Assembly: GCA_002224055.1 (NCBI GenBank) | Contig: AZLU01000064.1 | Coordinates: 86,163-150,162 of the forward strand | Origin: Pezizomycotina sp. ARF18 | Lineage: Eukaryota > Ascomycota | Direction: 5' to 3' | Length of the DNA: 64,000 bases | Shown here: one piece after another, positions 10,980-21,489 of the stretch | Position numbering within the stretch: position 1 is the stretch's first letter | Layout of the letters: every line of letters begins with the position of its first letter | The notes under the pieces: model-generated | Told to the model about the DNA's origin: nothing | The model's database searches: none | Seen by the model: the letters and a program-made list of their open reading frames with translations, nothing else | Program-made: the position numbers and the translations under genes

Positions 10980-11389
10980 ATGGCACCAATTCGTCTTCAC
11001 ACTCTCTCATCACCGGCACTACATTCACCACAAACCTGCCTCGAAACCTTCAAAAGCTTCATAGAATCCTTCCCACCATGCTATACGTTATTCCCGTTCT
11101 CGCTGTTCACCGGCGCCACCAGCACCCCAAATGGCACCTGCAGCGCCGCGGCCTCGGCCCGTCAGAGTCCCAGTCCGTAGCGCTGATAGTCAGCCTGTCC
11201 GTCGTCGGCGTGGTGGTCTTCCTGCTCGTCTTCGGATGGTTCCGCTTGATTTTGAATCGAGAATACAAACGGGAAGCACGCAGGCACCAGAGGAGGGTTG
11301 CTAAAGAAACCGAAAGCAGTAGCGCCCCCGCTGCCGAAGGTGCTGCTCCTGCTGCTGAAGGCGGCGAAGCGGAGAAAGCTGAGGGCTAG
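10980..11389 (+). CDS. small single-pass membrane protein, Ala/Glu-rich tail (frameshifted)
   Basis: Not recognised as a named family. The frame opens at 10980 in a CCATGGCACC-type start context after a pyrimidine-rich leader. About 55 codons include Cys residues and an N-glycosylation-type NGT (STPNGTCSA). After a one-base frame change near 11150-11165 the second frame gives SESQSVALIVSLSVVG followed by a strongly hydrophobic VVFLLVFGW segment, then a basic juxtamembrane stretch (NREYKREARRHQRR) and an Ala/Glu-rich C-terminus ending AEKAEG. The pattern of a possible lumenal N-terminus, one membrane helix, basic patch and acidic tail fits a type I or III single-pass protein of about 135 residues. 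The frame change could instead mark a very short intron, but an indel is simpler. Confidence 0.5.
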
Positions 11390-12190
11390 AGGCTCGCTTT
11401 CAGGATTGTTATTGGACAAGGCGTTTTGGAAGGACTTTGTTTATTGAATTCTTGTTTTTCAGAATTTTGGATCATGTCTGGTTTTCATTTCCCTATGATA
11501 TCTTACTTCGGCGGTTTAGTGCCTTTTACCCCCTAATTCCCATATGTCATCCCCTCGCGAATTCACTTCGGATCATGGCTCCTTCCTCTCGTTGTACAAG
11601 CCATTGCACTATCCCCAATTCCCCGAACCCGGCGTTTTTGGTAGGGCGTTCTTATGGTTTGTACCCCTCCAAGGCATTTCACGACCTTACGACTCCACGA
11701 CTGCATCCTCTTTCCCTTCATCTTTCCCTCCTCCCTGCACCTTCTCCCTCACGAGCACTAGTCGATAATTTGAAAGAGCTAAAAGGAGATGGATCTGCCA
11801 TTGGCGGTCCTGCAGGTGAAATAAATCCCCATTCCCACTATTGCCCCTTTTGGTTTCCTTTTCTGTTTGGCCCCCGGCGTTAGGCGTTTCTTTCCATGGG
11901 ATGCTGTGGACGTGGTCACGATCACTTCGGTTGGTGTTAGGTTTTTCCATTACTTTAACAGCTCTTCTAGACGGGCTGTTAACTATACGTAATGCTAATT
12001 TAACGACCAATTACAATTTGCAACTTCCTTAAAAAAATTGTAATGCCTTCTTTTGAATACTTTTGAAAGTCATTCTTTTTAATACTGTACTCTTCTTCAT
12101 GTAAATATTACAGTAGCAATACTTTTTATAATTAATTCAATTCTCTCGTTTTTTGGAATGATTATACTGAAAAAATTGAGTGAATACGTG
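11390..12190. other. intergenic, no gene seen
   Basis: Pyrimidine-rich and then AT-rich sequence between the small membrane-protein gene and the convergent TatD gene. Open frames at 11437-11883 and on the minus strand at 11687-12010 carry no recognisable motif; the region probably holds the two 3' untranslated regions. Confidence 0.5.
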
Positions 12191-13509
12191 TTACCGCTTC
12201 CTAACTTCCATTCTCTGACCTCTTCCATCTTTACCAAAGACGAAAGCTCCCCAATTTGCGCCGACCTTCTTTGCCGTTTCTTCCAGCGTCCATTCACGAA
12301 CCTTGCTTACGAGCACTACTATGCCAGCTAAATATCCCTCCATACGCTCGCCAGCCGCATGCAAATCACTCTCAACCAACAATCTATCCTCCGGTACATT
12401 CTTGAGTACCTCGAGAAATTTATCTCCGTACCGTGAATTGACGGCCGTGCTGAAAGAAAAGAAGACCTCGCACGGATGCGCCTCGTTCGTCCACTGCCTC
12501 AAAAACGGCGGAGAAGCAGAGAAAGAATGTAGACATACCCGCGGCGGAAATGGAAACGGTCCCTTTCTCCGCTTCCTCTTCTTCTTGACGTTGCTGTGAT
12601 TTTCTTCGTTTTCGTCTTCGTCGGAAGTTGATTCGTCGCCTTGGTAGTCGTACGGACCCCGCTTCTTAGTGCGCTTCGATACGACCTCGCGCTCGTAGCC
12701 TTTCCATAGCTCTTGAAATACTTCCAGCAGCACGCCGTGCGCACCGACGCCGTGCACGCTAACGGGTCTGTTTAGCGCTCCTGCGAGGCGTAGCTGTGCT
12801 TCCAGCAGCCGTTTTTGGTGCGCTGGTTGGACTTTGTACGGTGATAGCATCTTCGGCTTCTCGCCATCTTCGTGTTCTCCTTCCGCATCGTTATCGCCCT
12901 TATCTTCTTTGCGGCCCGATTGATCGCCCTCCAGATCCTCAGAAAAGCAATCCGCCCTCCACCCCGAGGGTCTTTCGGTAGTCGGAACGTCTTATCAAGC
13001 CCTACTTCCCCCACCAATGCGCTATGAAACTCCTCCAGGTACGCTTTCGTCTCCGCTATCAGCACCGACAGCGGCTTCGGTCGGTAGCTGCTCTACGAAC
13101 TCGTCCGGCGGACACGGCGTAAGCACAGCAGTGTAGTGTTCCTTCTTACTCTTCGCTTCCTTTCCTTTCCCTTCCATTTCTCTCCGCCTATTATATGAGT
13201 GATGTAGTACTCCTCCAGCGAATCGGGTAGGTCGTCCGCGATCATATGTGAAACACGGGTGCCAGCCGAAGCTGGGCACGACCTTGCAGCCTGTGCCTTC
13301 GGAAGATTTGTCGATGCCGTGCTCTCGTGCGAGATCGGCGACGCGGTGTTGGTCCCACGCGCGCGTCGCCATGACGGTTAGCGTCCGCGCGTTCATGGAC
13401 GGGATGGTATGGAGGTGGTGGGGTGTCGGTGGGTGGCAGTGGGCGTCGTGTATGCCAGGTCCCATATTTCCGGTGGTAGGGAAGCTGTGTCCTGGATCTC
13501 TTCCTCCAT
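12191..13509 (-). CDS. scn1: TatD-family metal-dependent hydrolase, Cut9-interacting Scn1 type
   Basis: TatD proteins are TIM-barrel metallo-hydrolases. The fungal branch includes Scn1, found in fission yeast as a partner of the APC/C subunit Cut9. I chose the ATG at 13509 (MEEEIQDT) because it leads directly into the metal-binding HDAHCH, reached after one indel near 13460. Further signature blocks follow: FGWHPCF, the Glu motif LVGEVGLD, the first barrel His in PVSVHGV, the second in CLHSFSASP, and the catalytic Asp in [12 protein letters not shown]. The C-terminus WGAFVFG matches the fungal branch. A charged insert ([15 protein letters not shown], then KKKRKRRKG) sits between the two His motifs and may carry a nuclear localisation signal. 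At least three frames are needed. Family call is firm; orthology to Scn1 is likely. Confidence 0.82.
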
Positions 13510-15047
13510 TACTCTTTGAGCTGTATGTAGATCCTCACGTCAGTAGGAAAAGTCTGAAACGACGGGTTGGTTTGTAGGATAGAAGTAGAAACTGTTTATA
13601 GCTCTTTTTCACGTTTGTCAATTGATTTCGTTGGACAAAGGGGAGCAAGAGCGGTGTTGCGGTTTTTGGTGAATTGTATGAAAGAATGTACCGAATGACA
13701 TCAGTTAGGGAATTTGTGCCGCAGCCAACCGCCAAAAATAATATTTATGTACCAGTATTAGTAGCTTTGGAGCTTTGAGAGCTTTCCGATTGAACTTTTC
13801 TACTACTCAAAACACAACAACAACGCACCCCACTACAAAGACCAACATTCACCAGCAACCATAACATACAAAGGCAAGAAATCACATTGCCAAAACACGT
13901 ATCGACGGATTTCGATATCTTTGGTTCTTTTAAAATAGCTATAAAGAAAGCGGTTAGATATGCAAGTTAATCAAGGCGGTGGTACTCTCAACCGAGAATG
14001 TCCTCCTAGGATATTTATCCGGTATGCAAGGGACTGGAAGCTCTCCGAAGATCCCAATGGAACGAGATTGCTAATAAGAGGAAAAAACTTCAGCATCATC
14101 GCCGATACGAATTCCACTCTCAGGGCCCGGAGCTTGTATCCAGGTAACCAAAAATCAGAGAGACGGGCACTCTATCTGCATGGCGTTTTAAGCTCATTAT
14201 CTAGCGTCATGGAATCCAAAGCCACAGTAAACACCATAGGGATGGAGAAACTGTCCTTTTGCAGTATCTCCAAATAATTCGACGATCTATCTGCGAGGGA
14301 CCGTATCGAATTTCGATCCTTCCACGCGTCTATTTAGCAGAAATTCAAAGATTGCCATCGGTTTAAGCGATCGGAAGAAAAGCGTTGGAAGGTCGGGGAA
14401 TGTCAGATGCCGTCCAAAAGTTGAGATCCGAGGTGCCAATTGGGAGACAAGCTCAGCGAGAAATTCCGGGGTATGCATACTCATTTATATGCGTTCGTCT
14501 AGGCCCGATGACATCGAAGAATTATTTGGACAGTAGGGTCCTCGATATATATTATTTTCTATGCAAGGGACCCGTCTATCAACTGCATTCTTTTGACGCT
14601 AGTCAGACGCATCAGGGACGACATTAGGATTCTGCAGTTCGATTGAAGATTTCGACGAGAACTGGTTCAAATTGCAATATCAAATTGAGCGCTTGCAGAT
14701 TTGAGATTGCGAGCAAGTTTCGCGATCTGTGTCCATTTTGGATTTCTCAGGTTCGTTTAAAGCACTCAATCGCTTGATGGTTGATGAATGAGGTTGCTGA
14801 CCGACGCAGCAAGGAGTCTTGAATACCTCGCGTGATGATCGCAGTTCAACGACGAGGACACCTTTATTGTGCGCGGAACGAAAGGCCGAGAAACTGCACA
14901 TTGATTGTACTAATCACCTCTGTAAGAGGTAAGAAGAAGCTCTCCATTACTGGCCCCAATAGGAAAATACGCTTTTTAAAATTAAAATGCTACAACAAAT
15001 AGAGATATTTACAAGAATAGTGATGATCGTCAGCAGCGACATCGATA
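13510..15047. other. intergenic, one unassigned 105-codon frame
   Basis: The shared upstream side of the TatD gene, followed by AT-balanced sequence. The longest frame, 13960-14277 on the plus strand, has a CPPRIFIRYARDWKL-type start but no family I recognise and no clear gene context. The rest shows nothing I can support. Confidence 0.35.
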
Positions 15048-17145
15048 TTACCAAAAAGAAGAACAAAGAAATGAAAAGTTAACTCTATTATGCCAGGGAT
15101 ATCCAAAACTTCCTTGAAGAGGACCAAAATCTATTTGCTTTTTATCTTTATCGTTTGACAATAACCAAAATTCACTGTCCAAGCCCGATATACGACTTTT
15201 CTTCGATATCTTAGCCGTCCTCAGCTTAACATCGCACACGGCAAGGTGGCCGTGCGGATCATTCGGATCCCCAATGTCGCCGAAGCAAATTTCTCGGTCC
15301 TGCATCGCTTTGGTCCTGTTAAGCCCACCCAACGTGGAGTTGACTACGGGCCCTTCCGCAGATTCAATGTAAGGGTTGTCCCTGGTCAGTGCCGAAACGT
15401 AGCCCAAAACCTCGATACGGCAAGTTTTGAACTTGAGCGTGGAGGCATAGACGCTAACGGCCATGGGTAATATGGAGGAGAGTATCAGCACGGCGACCCA
15501 CGGTTTGGCGACTTTGTACCGCATCTCGAGGTGTCCAGTTTTACCCGTCGTCGTCGATTTCATCGTCCAATTGCCGTGTTCATAGTGCTATGGCCGTGGG
15601 GAATTTGTAGGCGAGCCCGTAAGACTCCCAGTAACCGGCAAGGTAGTAGGTGTTAAGCAGCGTCTCTATCCTCCTGGTCAGTGTCTCCCTGTCGAGATTC
15701 TTCAGCAGCGAGATATTATTCTCTCTATACAGCGTCGCATTTTCAGCAGTTTGGGTCATCACGGGAATCAGAGGCATTCCGGTGATCAGGTAAGCTTCGG
15801 CCTTCGTCCACAGCTCCACCCGCACCTCGCCATCCGAGCACGGCAACTGCATGAGGAGATTCAGCCCGTCGTGCCGAAGAGCTGCGAGGTCTGCTTCCCT
15901 TCGTCGATTATGCGATGCGCTATGGTCTTGCACAGCGTAGCAGACTCGCAAGCCACATCAAACTCAGCGCGCTGCGTTCAACGGTGAGGTCTATCGTCGT
16001 TCCTTTGTTCGTAGGCAGCGCCCCGATTATCATCTGCATGGTAGTACTCGTGGACGAGCCTTTGGTAACATTAAAGCCAAAGTGAGACGGGTACCCGCTC
16101 GGACAAGACTGGTTCAAATTGATTGGACCACTTGTCATGCGTGTATATCCACTTTTATATAACCCGCTTTGATCGTGAAAGAGGTGTTCCCTCTCTCGGG
16201 AATGTCGGCGATAGGAATACCGACTAGCGATATCCAATCGGATATATTAGTGCTGCTCCCGGTTGGACTTCACGGATCGCGTGCCCGTATAAGGCGAGGG
16301 TTTCCCCAGGGATCTTGGTCGGAGGTAGCGTTGGCGACGAACGCGGCGTTGAACAACGTATTCGTTACTGATAACGATGAGGATTACCGTCGAGGCACCT
16401 ACGAAACTTGAAAACATCCTGGCTCGGAGTCGAAAGTGTTCACGTATTCAGCGTGATGGGATTTCCCACAAAGGTCTCCCTCATCTGGAGCAACCTCAGC
16501 GATGCCTGGCCGCCGATTCGGCGATATACCCACAGCAATATTAAAAAACCGAGATGAGGGAAATCCTACGGAGCATGAACAAACGTCGTGACCGTGCTCA
16601 TTATCGTTCTACTTCCCATCAGGCTCTCCAGCGATCCGATGGTGTCCCTTGCTCCAGCTTCCAATTCGCAATGTTCCATAGCGCGTGTCCTATCACGCCC
16701 GCGAAGAATATCGGAAAGAAAGTAGGGCCGAAGTTCGTCGCCGATTTCACCTTATCGCCCCACGCCGATTCCTTTCTGACCGTCGATCTTGGTCACGAAC
16801 ACAACCAGGATAAGAAAGGGTAACATCAGCAGAGCTATGCCTCGCCTCGGTTAGGATTTCGATGACCAGCGTGACCCTGGACCGCCGGAATCTCTGCGGG
16901 TCTATCCGCGAAGGCATTACTCTGGAGCTTGTCGTGTATGATTTGAAGGTAGTTGACGACGCAGCAGCGGCCGGCGAGTTGAACATTACCGCTGTCCGAG
17001 TATGAGTTGTACGGACCATTGTTACTACTGCCTTGGCCATTGTACAAGTCTCCAAGTTGATATCTCCAAACTCTTTCGATGGGAGTGAAGAGTAAGAGCT
17101 TAGTCTGTACGGTGGGTTATATTTTGGAGGCGGCGGCGTGGCCAT
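15048..17145 (-). CDS. large polytopic fungal membrane protein, uncharacterised family (frameshifted)
   Basis: Matches a widespread Pezizomycotina membrane-protein family of unknown function. It opens with a Pro/Tyr-rich cytosolic N-terminus (MATPPPPKYNPPYRLSSY). A block typical of the family then reads GPTFFPIFFAGVIGHALW followed by NWKLEQGTP, then a hydrophobic ISLISVFLILLWVYRRIGGQASLR, an extracellular-type region with FGFNVTKGSSTSTTM, and later PWVAVLILSSILPMAVSV followed by VLGYVSALTRDNPYIES. The last blocks (membrane helix, then GYVSxLTRDNPY) are the strongest family marks. Several frame changes are needed throughout, so the exact stop is uncertain; 15048 is the end of the last open frame. 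The usual proteins are longer than the roughly 690 codons here, so the C-terminus may be shortened. Probably plasma or internal membrane; no enzymatic motif seen. Confidence 0.6.
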
Positions 17146-17297
17146 GATCTATAATTGGCACGCTGGCCCTTGCTTGACCTTGAGACCCCAGTTCAAAAAA
17201 CAAGATCCTTCTCCCTTCAACTAACAAGTCGCCAAAGGAAAACTTGGTCCTTGAATACCACCTCAGAATTGCTCCCGTACTTTTGGCGAGAGAAAGG

Positions 17298-17327
<30 letters not shown>
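17298..17327 (+). repeat. A30 homopolymer
   Basis: Uninterrupted A30 about 150 bases upstream of the membrane-protein gene start, read as T30 on that gene's strand. Confidence 0.8.
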
Positions 17328-17328
<1 letters not shown>

Positions 17329-19393
17329 GTATCGCGAATCGCGACGAAAATCCCTTTTAAAAAAAGACAATCAATGAATGAATAAACCTGGGAAATCCAA
17401 GAACAGGTAATTCTTTTTAACAGGAGAATATACGGAATAATCGACATTTATTCTTCTTTTTCGAGTATTATATCGGTAGTATTTTATTAAAAACCCCTAT
17501 CCATGCTTTTGATGAACAGATGAACAGGGTTGTAAAAATAGGCACACTTCGTTGGAAAAGCTCATGCTTGCGAGAATTGGGAAGCCCGCTAGAGCTTCCT
17601 TAAATCCTATAGCGTTAAAGCCGAATCATTCTCTCCTTTGGGTACAGCAAGAGTCAGGTTTCATGTCGCACTGATAGTATGTTGAGGCACTTTTTTAGGG
17701 TCAATGCTTTGCTGGCGCCGGTACCCCCTTCTGGATCGTAAGCTGCGTATTGGTCAATGGTCGGGTAAATTTCGATTCGAGAAGTCCCTAAAATTGCCTC
17801 CAATCGTATACTGGATTCTTACGAAATATATCGATCGATGCCTTCTATCTCATCCTCGTCCCATTTCCGGTTCATTATTGGTAGGCATGTAGGTAGAACT
17901 CATGATATCTCGTCTTTACGTCTTATCAATACATCGCTGATCAATTTGATTTTAAAACCCGTTTAATAATAAGAATATTTATTTATATTAAAAGCGAATG
18001 AAACTACTCGTCGCTTCTCCCCGTACCTGCAAGATTTTCTCCCCGCTATTCTATTTGATTTTTTGAGCCTGGTAGATTTTGGTTTTTAGTATACGAAGCT
18101 CTAATTATCTTTGCTCTCGAATACGAAGCCCCTTGCATATTGATATAATACTAGTAGTATCAGGAAGTAGTAGTAGTAAGTAGCTTCAGGCTGAACCAAG
18201 TAGCGGGCAAATCAGAGATATTGTTTAACGAGCGCTAAAAGTGAGCAGTATCGCTGTTTGACCCAGTTCAAAAGAGGTTGCCGCAACAAAATTTCGAGGC
18301 CCCCGCCAAGCGAGCAGCTAGTATTTTCATCTCTTCTTGGGAACCTATTCAAGCAATTCATTGGAAGTCGAGGAGTTGAGACTGGAAAACCGACGATAGA
18401 TCTTCAAGATGAAATGAACACTGGTTACAGGCTATCGTGTCACAACGTCTTCCCACCCTAGACAGTGCTTACTTCGAGTATTTACACAACGTTCTATTGC
18501 CTGTCAATGAGCTGGCGAATTACTCTTGGCACGATATTCGAAAATATATATATCACCTTAAAGAAAACCTGATATGTCACTCATATAGGAATAAAATTAT
18601 TGGACACAGGGGCTCTTTTCGAGGCTCCCCGTGATCGTGGAACAAGGAGATCAGGGCAGCCTACCAAGTAATTTTTGTTTTCTATTTTTGATTCAGAAAT
18701 TTAGAAACTTGGAGAAACCCCCCTTCCCTGAAAGCAAACAATGGTAAGCGATCTCCACAAGCGAACAAAAACCTACCCCCCCGGGCCGCCGGATTCCCCG
18801 AAGCCTCATTGACTTATATAGCGGTTTACCGTTTCTAAACTTCGGGTCTCTCATACATATTTTCGCGGTCGCTAACGATTAGGGCTCTTTAGATTCCCAG
18901 TCTACCGCGGCAAGCTGTCGTCATGATTTGAGCCCTAGTGCTATTTTTATGACCTAATTTACAACCAAGAGAAAGAGAGAAAGTCGCTGCAATGCAAGCG
19001 CTATAGCGCTAAAGCAAGGGCCCAAGAGGTTTTCTCTTTACCAAGATACAGGTTATTAAGTCCGTTTCAGTTAGGCGGATAAGCATCGCTAATGTTAGAA
19101 AGAGGGCCTAGTAAAAAAAAAAGAAAAAGAGCCATTTCGATTCTCAAGCCACGCTAGAAAACGTTGACAGTTCTTTCCGGGCAGGACCGTGGGGATCCAG
19201 TAATCGGTGATAGAAGACACACGTCAGAACTTCAAAAACACCAAAAAAAAAAAAAAAAAAAAAAGGGATATAGGGCGCTGTCGGGTCCAGAAAAAATTAA
19301 AAAATTTCTCTTCTTGTGCGAGGCTTTCGAACTGTGGCTTATCTATAGCTTTCGATTCAGGTTCAAGGAAGATTCGTAGGGAAAAGGATTAAA

Positions 19394-19482
19394 ATACCAC
19401 GATTTCCACATTTTTTTTTTTTTTTGTTTAGGGTTAATACCACGATTTTCCACATTTTTTTTTTTTTTTTTGGATTTAGGGT
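19394..19482 (+). repeat. 43-bp tandem duplication carrying T15/T17 tracts
   Basis: Copy 1 (19394-19436) and copy 2 (19437-19482) share ATACCACGATT, TCCACA, a long T tract and TTTAGGGT. They differ by one base in the TTT/TTTT run and in T-tract length (15 and 17). Recent slippage or unequal exchange is likely. Confidence 0.8.
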
Positions 19483-19938
19483 ATATCTCTTCTCCACGAG
19501 TCGGGAGACGACAATACTTTATCGCTGCGTGTCCCAATAGCGTATGACGTAATGATCGTCGCTTTTACGTCGACTCAGACTGCTGCAGACGATTCGTCGG
19601 GGGTTTTTTTTTCTCCCCCACCATGCGACTGCCTGCAGCGCGGGTCCTAATTTAAGCTGGGTGGGAAACGTGTGCGAACATTCCTAAACAAAAAATATAT
19701 TTTGTTGGATATCATTGACGGACGATGTCCCCGCCCTTGACCACCCCTCTAATCACCGGTTCACAGCTCTTTAGAAGAAAACACATGTATGCATGAAAAA
19801 TTTTTCCCATTTCATTCCTGGGTGGTATCACGTTGCCTGCCATTCATCACTATGATATTTAGTGATGTAAAGTTAACTGTCCCCATGCCCTTTGAAGGAA
19901 GAGAAGCCGTTCATATCACATTGCTATCGTTCCACTCT

Positions 19939-19942
<4 letters not shown>

Positions 19943-19970
<28 letters not shown>
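19943..19970 (+). repeat. (TC)14 microsatellite
   Basis: Fourteen uninterrupted TC units in non-coding sequence. Confidence 0.85.
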
Positions 19971-19973
<3 letters not shown>

Positions 19974-20508
19974 GGCTTCTTCTTGATTTCTTACTCGCTT
20001 GGGAGATGGACAGCGCATGCTGTAGCTGTAGCTTTCTACTAACTCTCTTTTTTTTCATGCACGTTTCGTTCATAGTGCGGTTTCTTCCTTCAAAGCGAGA
20101 GAGTAAACACCAGAAGAACCCCCCCCAAAAAAAAAAAAAAAAAAGAGGACCTTTTATATGTGGAGAGAACGGAGAGATTTTACACCTATTGCTATTATTA
20201 TTACCTTGCATGGGTAATTTGCGAGGGTTCAAGAAAGCAGGCCATACGGCATTTTACTTACATGAGGTTCGTGAGGCAATGATAAGAGAAAGAAAGAAAA
20301 AAAAAAATTTTTTTTTTCCTTCTGTTTTTACCTTTCGTCCTTCTATCATCGTACATGACAGGACGGACAAGGGCACGAACTGGCGCTAAGAGTAGAAAGA
20401 AAAAGCGGCAAATGCACTGTAACTGCGAGCATGCATATGCCGGTTAACCCTTGGCTTGGCTACCTTTGGAAGTTCACGATGGTATGTACTTCGGTAGATT
20501 AAAGTGAA

Positions 20509-20536
20509 TTTTTTTTTTTTTTTTTTAAAAAAAAAA
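20509..20536. repeat. T18-A10 junction run
   Basis: Self-complementary T-to-A run in gene-free sequence, one of five such junctions in the window. Confidence 0.8.
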
Positions 20537-21268
20537 TATACTGCTGATAAATCCCTTGGTGTACGTCATATAATATTATAAGTATACTATTTATCGCGAG
20601 ATTGCAGACTGCAATTACCAAATTAGAAAAATAAGAGCGAAAAAAAAAAATTTCAATCATATGTTTCTCGTTAATATACTTGACTTTGTATATTGCTTTA
20701 TGATATAGTAATGACATTAAGTAAATAGTACATGCATTGACTTGAAGGAAAAATAATAGTCATCTTTTGTTTACTCCGTAAATGTTGCTCCGTGATAACG
20801 CCAATATCCCAAAAAAAATACAGTCCTAGTACATGTCCTTATCGTGTGTATCCCCCAATCTACCACAACACAAATGTAATAAAAAAGACCACATAGATTG
20901 CCTTGTATAAAATATATATAATCGAAAAGAATGTTACGAAATGAGAATGAGTTCTCAGGTAGTGATATAAAAAGGCAAAAAAAAAAATAATAAACCCCAG
21001 TAAAACGCGACCAAAAATGAAATGACATTGAGTAAAATGCGCAATTCATGAGAAAGGCCGACCGCCAGTGACGGCTGAACAATGTCGTGAATCAAAAGGG
21101 ACATTATATAAAAAAAAAAGGAAACATATACAAAACAAGAGATCAAAAAGTATATGTCCAACCGACTGCGGTGAATAACGTCAGAGTACGATTTGTGCTG
21201 CCGGAGCCCGATGTCGTTCAAAATTTTTGGGTTTTTTTAAAAAATGTTTCAGGATAATGAACCGTTTC

Positions 21269-21476
21269 TCACGGCTCTTCGGGAATAAACGGAAGGTCGT
21301 CTTCGCCCTCGAACGAGGACCTAAGGACCTCGCGACCGCTTCTCGTGCGTCGTCTTCGGCCCGGATGTACGCTGCGCTGGCGAACGTCGACGAGTACTCT
21401 CGTACGCTGCTATGTATTCCGTCCACGGAGCTTCGACTTCGGGTTGTACCGGTATGTAGGTGCTGGTAGGCGCCAT
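21269..21476 (-). CDS. candidate small protein, about 69 codons (frameshifted)
   Basis: Not recognised. On the minus strand an ATG at 21476 (MAPTSTYIPVQPEVEAPW) follows a plausible splice acceptor (TTTTCTTATAG) a few bases upstream, so a 5' leader exon may exist. The first frame gives TEYIAAYES, a second gives SAAYIRAEDDAREAVARSL, and a third gives SSFEGEDDLPFIPEEP followed by TGA at 21269. All three pieces look like ordinary protein: acidic, Ala-rich and helix-prone, without low-complexity runs. Two single-base indels would join them, as in the larger genes of the window. The alternative is that this is the last exon of a longer gene. GC content is clearly above that of the surrounding sequence, which supports coding. 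Confidence 0.4.
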
Positions 21477-21489
21477 TCTCTGCAGAACA

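Larger units (their letters stand above)
17328..21268. other. gene-free stretch rich in simple repeats
   Basis: No supported gene over almost 4 kb. Open frames are short and often run through homopolymers, such as 19892-20389, which translates mostly Ser/Leu and Lys tracts. Contents: A runs near 19241 and 20128, a 43-bp tandem duplication at 19394, (TC)14 at 19943, and a T18-A10 run at 20509. Confidence 0.45.

Noticed and set aside
19426-19482. TTTAGGG units as telomeric repeat
   Set aside because: Only two isolated units, each part of a larger duplicated sequence; no array.
19892-20389. 165-codon plus-strand frame
   Set aside because: It reads through (TC)14, an A18 run and further A/T runs; a low-complexity artefact.
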